This document shows positions 1 to 12,167 of a DNA stretch of 64,000 bases, piece by piece. The stretch lies in assembly GCF_901709675.1 (NCBI RefSeq), contig NC_051087.1, positions 18,230,067-18,294,066 of the forward strand, read 5' to 3'. Within the stretch, counting starts at the first letter, position 1. Each line of letters opens with the position of its first letter. A program made the position numbers and the translations under genes. The stretch is from Syngnathus acus (Eukaryota > Chordata > Actinopteri > Syngnathiformes > Syngnathidae). Below the pieces are notes generated by a model that saw only the letters and a list, made by a program, of their open reading frames with translations, ran no database searches and was not told the DNA's origin.

Positions 1-220
1 TTAGCGCAAGGGGGCCGAATAATATTGCATTCCCCACTTTTCAGTTTTTTATTTGTTAAAAAAGTTTAAATTATCCAATAAATTTTGTTCCACTTCACGA
101 TCGTGTCCCACTTGTTGATTCTTGACAAAAAATTAAACTTTTATATCTTTATGTTTGAAGCCTGAAATGTCGCGAAATGTTGAAAGATTCAAGGGAGCCG
201 AATACTTTCGCAAGGCACTG
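1..220. mobile_element. Tc1-like element, terminal fragment
   Basis: This is one end of a fish Tc1-like transposon. It closes with GCAAGGCACTG followed by TA at 221-222. A GGGGGCCGAATA motif at 10-21 recurs as GGGAGCCGAATA at 193-204. Two direct repeats inside one terminal region about 180 bp apart is the IR/DR layout of many fish Tc1 elements. The rest of the element lies before the window. No coding sequence is visible. Confidence 0.7.
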
Positions 221-308
221 TATATATGCTCTATATACACTGCTCAAAAAATTAAAGGAACAGTTTTTTATCAGGGTATGGCATGAATTCAATTACACTT
301 TCCTGATA

Positions 309-1224
309 AGATTTGATGTGTCTCCCAGGACAATCTCCAGAGCATGGAGGAGATTCCAGGAGACAGGCAGTTACTCTAGGAGAGCTGGACAGGGCCGTAT
401 ACGGTCCTCATTCCATCAGCAGGGCCGATATCTGCTGTTTTGTGCAAAGAGGAACAGGTTGAGCACTGCCCGAGCCTTACAGAATGACCTCCAGCAGGCT
501 ACTGGTGTGAATGTCTCTGCCCAAACAGTCAGAAACAGACTTCACGAGGGTGGCCTCAGGGCACGACGTCCTGTAGTGTGCCCTGTGCTCATTGCTCAGC
601 ACCGTGGAGCTCGATTGGCATTTGCCACAGAACACCAGAATTGGCAAGTCCACCACTGGCGCCCTGTGCTTTTCACAGATGAGAGCAGGTTTACCCTGAG
701 CACCTGTGATAGACGTGAAAGGATCTGGAGAAGCCAAGGAGAGCGCTATGCTGCCTGCAACATCATTCAGCATGACCGGTTCGGTGGTGGGTCAGTGATG
801 GTCTGGGGAGGGATTTCCATGGAGGGATGAACAGACCTCTACAGGCTAGAGAACGGCACTCTGACTGCCATTAGGTATCGAGATGAAATCCTTGCACCCA
901 TGGTCAGACCCTACATTGGTGCAGTAGGTCCTGGGTTCCTCCTGATCCACAACAATGCCTGGCCTCATGTGGCAAGACTATGCAGACAGTATCTGGAGGA
1001 TGAAGGAATTGAATGGCCCTCACGATCACCTGATCTAAACCCGATAGAACACCTCTGGGACATAATGTTTCGGTCCATCAGATGCCGCCAGGTTGCTCCT
1101 CAGACTTTACAGGAGCTCACTGATGCCCTTAGACAGATCTGAGAGGACATCTCACAAGACACCATTTGTCGTCTCATTAGGAGCATGCCGCGACGTTGTC
1201 AAGCATGCATACAAGTACATGGGG
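309..1224 (+). pseudogene. Tc1-like transposase pseudogene (copy 1)
   Basis: A Tc1/mariner DDE transposase would cut and paste the element at TA sites. The translation shows part of the paired-like DNA-binding domain (RAWRRF region), then the catalytic core. The first catalytic Asp is in FTDESRF and the final Glu is in SPDLNPIEH, but the second Asp is replaced by Asn (IHNNAWPH instead of the usual HDNARPH). In-frame stops follow SMEG near 828 and LRQI near 1140, and the N-terminal helix-turn-helix is deleted. The protein cannot be catalytic. The copy at 16155-17192 shares the same Asp-to-Asn change. Confidence 0.9.
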
Positions 1225-1286
1225 GCCACACAAGATATTGAAAATAATTTTGAGTTGCAGGAATTGAATTTAGGCAAAATGGACGA

Positions 1287-1955
1287 GCCTGCCACATCAT
1301 TTTTTCACTTTGATTTTTGGGGTGTCTATATACTGAGCCCTCTGTAGGCTGAAAACTTTTATTTCCATGATCGCCTAAAAAATGCTCACAATCAGAGAAA
1401 AGCTTTCCGTGGTCCTCAGAGCGACCGCTTTTAAGAGTTCGACAGGAGGGTGTGCGCGTACGTGGACAGTGACACTGAGCACAGCAAGGCAGAGGATGTT
1501 TGTAATGTTCTGACATGACAGATCCTAGCTACTCTCAAGTTTAAACCAGTTTGCATTATTTGATTGCAATGTTTTTCCTTATTCAGATTTGTTTCAAGAC
1601 TACAATTAGAGTTAGACTTCACTTTGATGGTTAATGCAGTTATTGCAATTTTGTTGTTTTATCACAGTAGATAGGTTTATTTACATTTCAAAAACCAGTA
1701 GCCATTCATTTACAAATGTGATTGCACTTTAGTTTACATATTTAAATGTTCAATATTAAGATGTGATAGACAGTTTTTGCATGATTTGACATTCATAACA
1801 TGCTTTTTCTCTCGAATATATTGTTATTTTCTGTATAAAAATTAAAATTGTTGTTAAAAAAGTATTCAAACTTGCCTGCCACATCATTTTTTCACTTTGA
1901 TTTTTGGGGTGTCTATATACTGAGCCCTCTGTAGGCTGAAAACTTTTATTTCCAT
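1287..1955. repeat. 82-bp direct duplication flanking a 505-bp insert
   Basis: The segment 1287-1368 is repeated at 1874-1955 in the same orientation with no difference I can see. Between the copies, 1369-1873 is unrelated to the Tc1 element and matches the reverse complement of about 19230-19725 (TA-target family B). Copy 2 of the Tc1 has the equivalent segment only once (about 16050-16135, inverted), so the duplication arose with the insertion. Confidence 0.88.
1369..1873 (-). mobile_element. Internal fragment of TA-target family B
   Basis: The fragment matches the reverse complement of roughly 19230-19725 but lacks both element termini, including the CCGTATTGG tip and the TATAAGACGACCC boxes. 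It therefore did not arrive by ordinary transposition. It has no intact coding sequence. Confidence 0.82.
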
Positions 1956-2088
1956 CAAAAGATGTGGCATCCTTTTGTTCCTGAGACATTAAACTGTCCA
2001 TATCAGTATAGATATCCCCCCAAAAAAATTCACCATCGAAATCTGATTTGTTTTCAAAGTGTTTCTTTAATTTTTTTGAGCAGTGAAT

Positions 2089-3034
<946 letters not shown>

Positions 3035-3052
3035 GTACAAGCTGACCACACT

Positions 3053-3841
3053 ATGCAGCCAGCAAGTGATCAGATGGCATTGTGTCGACTGGAGCGGACC
3101 GAGCCAGCGGTCAGTAGCCTGTCGGCGGACATTCGAACCCTGATCGAAGTGGGCCAGCAGCAGCACCAGCTGCAGCAACAACAGCAACAGCTCGAACTGC
3201 AGCAGCAGGAGATGGCTCAGGTACTCGGCACCTTCCGTACCATGTCCAGAAGCCATCCGCCGAGCCACATCCCACCAGCTGTTGTCGCCCCCTCCCCACA
3301 TCCAGCTCGTGTTCCAACGCAGAGACCCAGAGGGCCGTGGATGTTCCGGAGCCTCGTCTTGGTAACAGAAAAGTTCAATGGTGATCCCAAACATGTCAGG
3401 GCGTTTGTGACAAACTGCTGCATCATGTTCAGTCTCCAACCCGTCACGTTTGCGACCGAGCCAGCCAAAGTTGGGTTTGTCCTGTCCTACTTCACGGGCG
3501 AAGCACGGCTGTGGGGAATGGCTGAGTATGAGCAAAGGGCGCCTGCTTGTGACTCATTCAAAGCCTTCGCGAGCAAACTCCTACGGCTATTCGACCTGGG
3601 CTCGGCCGCTGAGGGGCCAGCTACATTGCGGCAGGATAGCCGATCGGTGGCAGAGTATGCTCTCAAGTTCCAGACATTGGCTGGCAGCAACCAGTGGAAC
3701 ACACCGGCCCTGGTGAGCACCTTGCTTCACGGGCTCGCCGAGTACATGAAGGACGCGTTGGTGTCCTACGAGCGTCCTCGAACCCTGGAAGGGGCAATGG
3801 ACTTGGCGGCCCGTGTGGACCGGCGGATCCGGACCCGGTGA
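3053..3841 (+). CDS. Gypsy gag-like protein
   Basis: A 262-residue open frame beginning 18 nt after the 5' LTR. It has a glutamine-rich, probably coiled-coil stretch at about residues 35-60, a Pro/Ser-rich linker, and then a retrotransposon Gag core from about residue 95 (KFNGDPKHVRAFVTNC) to about 255. This is the Gag type of vertebrate Ty3/gypsy elements, which assembles virus-like particles around the element RNA. A CCHC zinc knuckle would be expected just downstream, but the frame stops at 3841. The following sequence resembles the pre-knuckle region (LGRAG at about 3940) without the cysteines. Confidence 0.85.
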   Translation: MQPASDQMALCRLERTEPAVSSLSADIRTLIEVGQQQHQLQQQQQQLELQQQEMAQVLGTFRTMSRSHPPSHIPPAVVAPSPHPARVPTQRPRGPWMFRSLVLVTEKFNGDPKHVRAFVTNCCIMFSLQPVTFATEPAKVGFVLSYFTGEARLWGMAEYEQRAPACDSFKAFASKLLRLFDLGSAAEGPATLRQDSRSVAEYALKFQTLAGSNQWNTPALVSTLLHGLAEYMKDALVSYERPRTLEGAMDLAARVDRRIRTR

Positions 3842-4056
3842 CACGAGCGGGAGCGAGGAGCTCCGCGAAGCCCGCGCAGCCACACTCGTCTGCCCGTTCA
3901 GCTTCCATCGACCGCCCCGCCCGCTGAGCCGAGGGAATTGGGGCGAGCCGGCCTTCCCACAGAGGAACACCGCCGACGGCTCACGCAAGGGTCGGCCATC
4001 GGGCAGTCGGATGTCCGTTAAAAGGCCAGAGCTCGCGCGGCGTTGGGGAGATCCGT

Positions 4057-4749
4057 GTGAGCTCGACTAACACCTGCTATCCCAGTTCCCCTTCGAGTTC
4101 CAGCTCCTTCACGCTACAAGCACACATCCAGTTTGCGGCGGGGGACCGCAACGTGGCGGCCTTGGTGGATGCCGGAGCGGAGGGTAACATCATGGACATT
4201 AGTTTGTCCCTTCAGTGGGAAATCAAGTTCCTGCCCCTGAGCCCATCAATCCCCGCTAATGGCATTGACGGTCGGCTGATTGGCGAGGTGACTTCCATCA
4301 CGGAGCCAGTTAGGTTACTTCTCTCGAGCAATCACCATGAGACGATTCAGTTTTTTCTCCTGTCTCTCCCAAAGCAGCGGCTCATCTTGGGGCTTCCCTG
4401 GCTGCAGCTGCACAACCCGGTGCTGGACTGGGGAGTGGGAGGCGTTCAGCAGTGGAGCGAGCGATGCCATCGCTTATACCTAAGAGCAGCTGCCGACCCG
4501 CTCAAAAGGCCCATTCCCGGCATTCCCGAATTCTCTTCCGCCTTCTGTGCGGAGTTCTGCCGGCTCCTCGGCGCCACGGCCAGCCTCTCCTCAGGGTTCC
4601 ATCCGCAGCAAGCCGAACGTCTGAACCAGGAGCTGGGCAAGGCTCTCCGGTGCATGGCTGCTGGAGATCAGCGCAGGTGGGCCAAACAGCTTCCCTGGGT
4701 GGAGTATGCCCACAATGCCCTTCCCAACTCGGCCAGAGCTTCCCCATAA
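4057..4749 (+). pseudogene. Gypsy pol remnant: protease fused to late integrase
   Basis: The open frame begins with a retropepsin-like domain. The active-site triad reads D-A-G (VDAGAEGN) where D-S/T-G is usual, and the flap and ILGLPWL segments follow. After about residue 150 the frame jumps into the end of an integrase core ([18 protein letters not shown], then [12 protein letters not shown]). The whole reverse transcriptase, RNase H and first part of integrase are missing. The join at about 4500 keeps the frame open. Confidence 0.85.
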
Positions 4750-4754
4750 GCAAG

Positions 4755-5219
4755 GCAATCAACCCATCTGCTGTTCGTCTGCGCCTTCCTAGTTCCGTGA
4801 AGGTCCATCCCACGTTCCACGTCTCTCGGGTGAGACCCGTGTTTGTGAGCCCCTTGGCTGCGGCATCTGCTCCTCCGCCGCCCCGGCTCGTCGAGGGAGA
4901 GCCGGCTTACACCGTCCGCTCCTTGCTCCGGTCGTGGCATCGTGGCCGCGGGCTCCAGTACTTCGTCGATTGGGAGGGGTACAATGATTCGCACTGCTCC
5001 TGGGTGCCGAGCCGCTGGATCCTTGACCCCTCACTCGTCGCGAAGTTCCACCGCCTCCATCCGGACCAGCCGGGGCCCCGGCGAGGGCGTCCGTGCCGGA
5101 GGGAGATGGCCTGTTGGGAAGGTCCGTCACTGCGCCGTGCCCCGGCCTCGCCGCCTCCTGCGCCCGCGTCTGCTGCTTCGGCGTCGGCTGCTGATTCAGA
5201 TGCATCACCGGAGTATTGA
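4755..5219 (+). pseudogene. Gypsy integrase C-terminus with chromodomain
   Basis: In another frame from the protease/integrase part, the translation shows [12 protein letters not shown], a proline-rich linker, and then a chromodomain ([15 protein letters not shown], followed by [17 protein letters not shown]). Chromodomains on integrase define chromoviruses and can steer insertion to particular chromatin. The frame break between this and the upstream integrase lies near 4735. Confidence 0.85.
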
Positions 5220-5296
5220 TTCGCCCCCACCCGCCCGTTCGGTGTTGGGGTGGGCTGTTCCTGGGGACGTCGGAGCCGTCCCTTGTAGGGGGGGGT

Positions 5297-5552
5297 TGTC
5301 ACGCGCCGGTGTCATCCAGCCACGCCCCCTAATCACCAGGATCGCTGTCACCTGGTGACACCATTGGTAGTGCTATATTATATATTATATTAGTCCAGCC
5401 GCCAGCTCCTACCCCTGGCTTGCCATCCGGCTATCCACACCCGACGAGCGCAGCCTCGTCCGTTCGCCGCTTCAGCCCTCCACCGTTCCCCTCGCCCTCC
5501 ACAATAAAGTCTGCTTCACTCTGCATTTGGCTATACTGTCCGATCTCTCACA
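5297..5552 (+). repeat. 3' LTR of the gypsy element (internally deleted)
   Basis: A 256-bp LTR matching both ends of the 5' LTR. It replaces the middle with a short AT-rich join (about 5370-5393). It is preceded by the polypurine tract and followed by the target duplication CCAAC. Confidence 0.92.
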
Positions 5553-6125
5553 CCAACAAATTTTGCAGTGTATTGTAGGGCCCAGTGTGAAAAGGCTGGG
5601 TCTCCCTAAGAAGTCATAGGTCTTCCAGCAGAATAATGACCCAAAACACACTTCGAAAAGCAATAGAAAATGGTTTGAGTGAAAGCACTGGAGACTTCTA
5701 AAGTGGCCAACAATGAATCCAGACCTGAATCCCATAGAACACCGGTGGAGGGATCTCAAAATGGCATTTTGGAGAAGGCACCCTTTAAATCAAAGGGAGC
5801 TGGAGCAGTTTCCCAAAGATGGTCTAAAATTCCAGCAGAGCATTGTAACAAACTCATTGATGGTAACTGGAAGCGGTTGTTTGCAGTTGTCTAAAAGTTG
5901 TGCTACCAAGTCATATTAGGCTGAGGGTCCCAATACTTTCCCATCTTTGGAGTTTTGTGTAAAATGACAGTTGATTTGACTCTTTTTCCATTCTCTTTTG
6001 TTTTTTCATTGCAAGCAAAATAAATGAAGATAATAATACCAATTAATTTGTAATTGCAATCATTTTCTGGAAGAAATTGGCCATTATCTGACAGAATTGC
6101 AGGTGTGCCAATACTTTTGGCACTG

Positions 6126-6490
6126 TATGTTCCTATGAAATATATGTTTTGTGATGTGATGTAATTGATGAATTGTCAAATGTTCAGTCCTGTATACAAG
6201 GCCTGTAGACACACATCACTGGTGTGGGGTTGAAACTTTCTGTGTCACAATTTGATAAATTTAATATTTTCTCTCAAGTCTCTTCTACTGGTCAATCCGG
6301 ATGCGTTTTTTTTTTTTTTTTCCCCAAAATTACTGACCAATATGAAATGTTCAAAATGGGTTGTTGAACAAAAGGGAGTTGTCTTGAAAAGTGAGGTATA
6401 AGGATTCTGCCTGACGCTGGCAATATGCAGAAAGTTTTTAGTGTTCGTCATGTTTTCATGAGTTCTGAAAATGTTTTTTTTAAATAACTA
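6126..6490. other. Unassigned intergenic stretch
   Basis: AT-rich sequence with a T-run at about 6306-6321. No gene or known repeat recognised. Confidence 0.4.
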
Positions 6491-7361
6491 CCGTTTTTTT
6501 TCATGTATAATGCGCCCCCATGTATAATACGCACCCTAGAAATGGCATGTCGATGCTGGAAAAAAGCCTGTACCCATGTATAATACGCACCCAAATTTTG
6601 ACTTTTTTTTTTTTTTTTTTAATTTTTAAAAAATTTTTTTTTTAAAGTCCCAATGATCGTCACACATGCGTCTGGGTGTGGTGAAATTTGTCCTCTGCAT
6701 TTAACCCATCCCCGTGTGATTTTGATCCATCCCCTGGGGGAGCGGGGAGCAGTGAGCAGCAGCGGGGAGCAGTGAGCAGCAGCGGTGCCGCGCTCGGGAA
6801 TCATTTGGTGATCTAACCCCCCAATTCCAACCCTTAATGCTGAGTGCCAAGCAGGGAGGCAATGGGTCCCATTTTTATAGTCTTTGGTATGACCCGGCCG
6901 GGTTACTTAAGTAAACATAAAATTATTTCAGAAAAAAGATCATCTTTGGGAACAACCGGATGTTATTCTGCCGGTCAGTATCACTGCGCATGCAGTAGCA
7001 AACTCGATAGTGAAGAAATATGTGAGACTCTCAACGGGATCACCAATATTTGAGTGATGTTCCAGTTATTTATCACAATTATTTATTATTATAATAATAT
7101 ATATAATATATATAATAATTATTTATTTATTATTCACAATTGTCATGGTGATCTTTCTGGTGATTTCTTAACTAGGCTGGATGTATTTTTTTTGTTGCCG
7201 TTGATTTCTCCGACTGCCCAGAAAGGCACCACCGCGATCAGTTAGGTTAAAATGAAAAGAGAGGAAAGTGATGTTGTAAAGAACCATCCGTGACAAGATT
7301 TTCTTCAAAAATTGTTGTACCATGATTTTCTTCACAAAAAAAAAAAAAAAAAAAAAGAAAA
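6491..7361. mobile_element. TA-target family C element carrying a SINE (truncated)
   Basis: It starts after TA (6489-6490) with CCGTTTTTTTTCATG, then TATAATGCGC and TATAATACGC boxes 17 bp apart. It matches the inverted copy of 55879-56830 through the SINE, the AT-rich centre (about 7054-7135) and a segment ending in an A-run at about 7338-7358, where it breaks off. The other terminal repeat is missing. No transposase is present. Confidence 0.85.
6646..6912 (-). mobile_element. SINE-A fragment captured inside family C
   Basis: The body of the tRNA-derived SINE lies in antisense from GTCCCAATGATCG to GACCCGGCCGGG. The tRNA-like head is missing. It joins family C sequence at ACCCGGCCGGGTTACTTAAG, the same junction as in the copy at 56430-56450. 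A 20-bp CAGTGAGCAGCAGCGGGGAG segment is duplicated at about 6738-6785. Confidence 0.88.
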
Positions 7362-7448
7362 TCAAATGAATCAGGTGTGTTTAACGAGGGAAACTTGGAA
7401 AACATGTAGGAATGCGGCCCCCGAGGACTGGAGTTTGAGACCCCTGAT
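7362..7448. mobile_element. hAT-type MITE fragment
   Basis: TGAATCAGGTGTGTTT ... GGACTGGAGTTTGAGACCCCTG is half of a palindromic hAT MITE like the intact one at 33938-34150. The other half is absent. Confidence 0.65.
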
Positions 7449-8755
7449 TTAAACTTTAATTGATGTGGATACCTTTCTTGAATACAGATGTGGTTTGATT
7501 GGTCTTCCTTCCTAAAATAAGAAAAAAAAAGTCCTGCTGTGATTTCATGCAAACGATTGTGCATACCATTATTCAAGCAAGTCTTAATTTTAGCTGTAAT
7601 AGGGCTTTAAAAATTTAGATAGGTCTTCTTCATTTGAGATTACTCTTCTAATGCAATACTAGCTTCTAAAGATTATTTTTCTTAAATTTAGAAGTGTTGT
7701 TTTTACTTTCTTGAAAATATGTTTTTGCAGAGTACCAAGCTAAATCTGTCCATACTCAAAATAGTACAATCTTCAGAAAAAAAGTACCAACTTCAGTACC
7801 CACCCCTAACCGCCGCCCAATTTGAAACTCTGTAGCCATCAAACCTTTCAGTACTGAGCTGGTGCAGTTAGGCGAGTTGCTAATGCTAGTGCTCTGCCGC
7901 TGGTCATGTTCGTTCAAAGTTAATGTATGTGCGTTGAAAATTACCCATAGTTTGCTCAATTCTCAAACGATTTTCCTGAGGCTGCCTTTTTCAACGTCAA
8001 AAGCTGTGCTATCAATACGGCGTATACATCCTAAATTTTTTGTCTTTTGTTTTTGTGACGTGACGCCTGCAGTAACAATGCACAGGACCGTCATATGATC
8101 TACCAACACTCAGTTGCTGGAATACATTTAATTAATGAATTTATATGGACGTTAATCCTTGTTGTGTGTGTTTCTTTTAATAGTAAATGAATGTGTCATA
8201 TTTAAATGCTAACATTCGTCACATTTTTCCCCCCAAACAAATCGTGACATTCGGCTGTGTGTGAAATAAGGACATCCAGGTCAATTTCATGCATTAAATT
8301 ACGGTGCCCTGGGTAAAAACAATGAAGTATATTGGAAGTTTAACTGTACCTCTGGAGATCCCACATTGAGGTCTGGATGGGAAAAGGGAGCAATATTGTG
8401 AAATTCAATACATATCTGGTGTTCTCATTTTTGTGTCAACTCTTTTATTTGCCAAAATATATCATATATATTTATATATATATATAAAATCCCCCCGGTT
8501 TTTGCTTAATGCACGGCGCCCTGTAGGGAACATGCCATTGAATGGGCCGTCCCTTTCACCCACCACTTGGTATTAGGTGATATGCCAGATCAGTTCCCTA
8601 TGAAAGGATTTTTTTTTAATCAAGAGGTGACCTAAATAAGAAACTCTCTGAAAAGAAAAACACTGCCTAATAGGCAGTCTGCGCCACCGCCCGATGCTTC
8701 ATTCGACATGAGATGTCCCCAGCATCCATCCATCCGTCCCTCCCTCCCTCCATCA
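7449..8755. other. Unassigned intronic or intergenic sequence
   Basis: About 1.3 kb without a recognisable gene. It contains an AT dinucleotide patch (8460-8487) and a CATC/CCTC-rich microsatellite (about 8725-8754) that abuts the next Tc1 element. I see no galnt7 exon here. Confidence 0.4.
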
Positions 8756-10321
8756 AAATGTAAATAAAAACAAAATACAACAATTTGGAAATCCTTCTCA
8801 ACCCATATTCAATTGAATACACTACAAATACAACATATTTAATTTCAAACTGATAAACTTAATTGTTTTTTGCCAAATAATAAATAACTTTAAGAATTTC
8901 ATAGCTGCAACACGTCCAGTAGAAGTTGGGAAAGGCGGCACAAAATACTGAGAAAGCTGAGAAAAGCTCATCAAACACCTATTTGGAACATCCCACATGT
9001 GATCAGGCTAATTGGGACCAGGTGGGTACCATGATTGGGTATAAAAGGAGTCTCCCCAAACATGCTCAGTCATTCACAAGCAAAGATGGGGAAAGGTTCA
9101 CCACATTGTCCACAACTGCGTGAGAAAATAGTTGAACAGTTTAAGAACAACATTTCTCAAAGCAAAATTGCAAGGAATTTAGGGATTTCAACATCTATGG
9201 TCCATAATATCATCAAAAGGTTCAGAGAATCTGGTGAAATCTCTGCACGTAAGCACCACGGCCGGAAACCAAGACTGAATGACCGTGACCTTCGATCCCT
9301 CAGACGGCACTGCCTTAAAAACCGACATGAGTGTGTAAAGGATATCACCAAACTGGCTCAGGAAAACTTCAGAAAACCACTGTCAGTAAATACAGTTCGT
9401 CACTACATCAGTCAGTGTGGGTTAAAACTCTACCATGCAAAACAAAAGCCGTTTATGAACAATATCCAGAAACGCCGCCGGGTTCTCTGGGCCCAAGCTC
9501 ATGTAAAATGGACTGATGCACAATGGAAAAGTGTTTTGTGGTCTGATGAGTGCACTTTTCAAATTGTTTTCGGAAACACTGGGCGTCATGTCCTCTGGAC
9601 CAAAGAGGAAGCGGATCATCCGGACTGTTATCAATGCAAAGTTCAAAAGCCAGCATCTGTGTTGGTATGGGGGTGCATTAGTTCCCATGGCATGGTGTGA
9701 CTTACATTTCTGTGAAGGAAACATAAATGCTGAAAAGTACATACAGATTTTGGAGCAACGTATGCTGCCATCCAAGCGACATCTTTTTCATGGACGCTGC
9801 TGCTTATTTCAGCAAGATAACACCAAGCCACATTCTGCACGTGTTACAACAGCGTGGCTTCGAAGTAAAAGAGTCCAGGTTCTCCCCTGGCCCGCTTGCA
9901 GTCCAGACCTGTCTCCCATTGAAAATGTGTGGCGGATTATGAAGGGTAAAATACGACAGGGAAGACCCCGGACTTTTGAACAACTGAAGCGGTTCATCAA
10001 GCAAGAATGGGAAAGAATTCCACATGAGAAGCTAAGAGTCTCCTCTCTTCCAAAACGTTTATTGAGTGTTATTAAAAGGAAAGGTGATGTAACGAAGTGG
10101 TAAACATGCCCTTTCCCAATTTCTACTGCACGTGTTGCAGCCATGAAATTCTAAGTTAATTATTATTTGAAAAATAAAATAAAGTTGATGAGTTTGAGCA
10201 TTAAATATGTTGTCTTTGTATTGTATTCAATTGAATATAGGTTTAAAAGGATTTTCAAATCATTGTAATTTTTTTTATTTACATTTTACACAATTTCCCA
10301 ACTTCAACCGAATCCGGTTTG
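8756..10321 (+). mobile_element. Tc1-like transposon, nearly intact
   Basis: The terminal regions (about 8756-8955 and 10100-10321) are inverted repeats of about 200 bp. The right tip reads (inverted) CAAACCGGATTCGGTTGAAG, with TA after it. The left tip lacks about the first 30 bp and instead meets a microsatellite. The transposase between them is broken by only one frame change. Confidence 0.9.
9086..10103 (+). pseudogene. Tc1-like DD34E transposase with one frameshift
   Basis: The start at 9086 (MGKGSPHCPQLREKIV) matches the usual Tc1 N-terminus; an upstream in-frame ATG at 9035 adds 17 unlikely residues. Helix-turn-helix segments (NISQSKIARNLGISTSMV, then NDRDLRSLRRH) are followed by the catalytic core: Asp in WSDECTF, Asp in FQQDNTKPH and Glu in SPIENVWR, with 34 residues between the last two. 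One extra base near 9697, at SHGM/V-stop, shifts the frame; the rest (LHFCEGNINAEKY to VTKW) reads cleanly in the next frame to 10103. All three catalytic residues are present. Confidence 0.92.
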
Positions 10322-10353
10322 TAGACCAAGGATCAGCTCTTAGCCCTTTCTTA

Positions 10354-10547
10354 GGCCCAGTGGCCTAGTGGAGAGTGTCCACCCTGAGACTGGAAGGTTG
10401 TGGGTTCAAACCCCGGCCGGGTCATACCAAAGACTATATACCAGGGGATGGATCAAAATCACACGGGGATGGGTTAAATGCAGAGGACAAATTTCACCAC
10501 ACCCAGATGTGTGTGTGACGATCATTGGGACTTTAACTTTAACTTTT
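10354..10547 (+). mobile_element. SINE-A, tRNA-derived SINE (internally deleted)
   Basis: The tRNA-like head has A-box-like GTGGCCTAGTGG and B-box-like GGGTTCAAACC. It continues to GACCATCATTGGGACTTTAAC-type tail sequence. About 130 bp between ACCAAAGACTATA and GGGGATGGATCAAA is missing compared with the copy at 49145-49462. Confidence 0.9.
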
Positions 10548-10552
10548 TGCAG

Positions 10553-10646
10553 TGGTGATGGAGAGGTTTGAGATCAGACAGGAGTCTCCATTGACTATGA
10601 TGTTTGCAGATGACATTGTGATCTGTACTGAGAGTAGAGACCAGGG
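10553..10646 (+). pseudogene. Reverse transcriptase scrap of a LINE
   Basis: A 94-bp stretch translates to a reverse transcriptase segment with the catalytic box MMFADDIVICTES. It sits directly after the SINE tail. It is far too short to be functional and its clade cannot be set. Confidence 0.7.
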
Positions 10647-11069
10647 TTGAGAACAGCTATGCTGACTTTTTTTTCTTTTCTTCATATGGCGGTTTACTAA
10701 GGTTAGCTAATTAAAATATTTCCTTTGATAGGCAAGTGATCTGGCATCTGTGAAAAACAAGTCTGTACAGTTTGACACTCCTTTTCCAGCTTTAGATAAG
10801 GTGATTGATTGGCAATTAATCCAGAAAGAAAACCACAAAGAAAACATACGACTGAGCCCTATAAGTACAATCATTGCAGAGAGCATACTGCTAACGAATG
10901 TTCATTGTTGTTTGTGTCTCCACTCCCATCCTTTCATTCCACCTTGTCTCATCCTCTTTAAAAAAAACAATTCCATTTTGTACTGTTTTCTGTATTTATT
11001 CTTCAACCCCCCCCCCCCTTGTTTCTTGAATGAATGGCTATTCTTCTGATCTCACTCCCATTCAAAAAG
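10647..11069. other. Intron upstream of the first galnt7 exon seen
   Basis: No feature recognised except a C-run (11009-11018). The end is pyrimidine-rich and closes in AG at 11068-11069, the acceptor for the exon at 11070. Confidence 0.5.
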
Positions 11070-11252
11070 GACGGTGTGTACTGTTCCTTTGATCGACGCT
11101 ATCCATGGGGAGATGTTCACCATTGAGCCCCAGGGTGGAGGAGATGAAGACGGCTTTGCTAGAGGAGCCTGGGATTGGAGCATGCTGTGGAAGAGAGTTC
11201 CTCTGAACGACAGGGAAAAGAAAATGAGAAAAACACGGACAGAGCCATATAG
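11070..11252 (+). CDS. galnt7: galnt7 exon (catalytic domain, first in window)
   Basis: GALNT7 is a Golgi type II membrane enzyme that adds GalNAc to Ser/Thr of mucin-type substrates, preferring peptides already glycosylated. This 183-bp exon encodes TVCTVPLIDAIHGEMF, then PQGGGDEDGFARGAWDWSML and the run to TRTEPYR, which match vertebrate GALNT7 closely. The acceptor is AAAAAG before 11070 and the donor is GTACTG at 11253. It opens with the last base of an Arg codon and closes with two bases (AG) of the next Arg codon, completed by G at 28085. Exons for the transmembrane region and early catalytic domain are not visible upstream and probably lie before the window. Confidence 0.95.
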
Positions 11253-11886
<634 letters not shown>

Positions 11887-12167
11887 TCACACGCTTCATA
11901 CAATAATCACACACACAAGAATCACATTCACACACCCAAAGACTCACCTCTGTACACTACACACAGCTGCTCTCACATACTTACGACCAAACATGTGCCT
12001 ATACCCTTTTGCCAGTTTGCCTGTATGCCCCTATGAGCCACAGTGCCTGTTACTTTGTTGCCAATAATTCAGTAAAGCGATCAAAACTGAACTACGTCTT
12101 CCCTCCTGTGTTCTGACCGACACCCGGGGGCGAAAAGAGCATAACCATCCGAGCCAACCCCCTATAC

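Larger units (their letters stand above)
238..2085 (+). mobile_element. Tc1-like transposon, copy 1 (disrupted)
   Basis: The element is bounded by CACTGCTCAAAAA at 238 and its inverted form TTTTTGAGCAGTG ending at 2085, with TA just before the left end. It is the same family as 15912-17454, in opposite orientation. It encodes a broken transposase. Between the transposase and the right end sits a 505-bp foreign fragment (1369-1873) flanked by an 82-bp direct duplication. Relative to copy 2 it lacks the DNA encoding the first helix-turn-helix, since the left terminal region runs straight into the middle of the DNA-binding domain near 309. Confidence 0.88.

Noticed and set aside
10354-10440. Possible tRNA gene from the A-box and B-box-like motifs
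   Set aside because: It is the head of a SINE that recurs many times; it does not form a standard tRNA and is followed by the SINE body.
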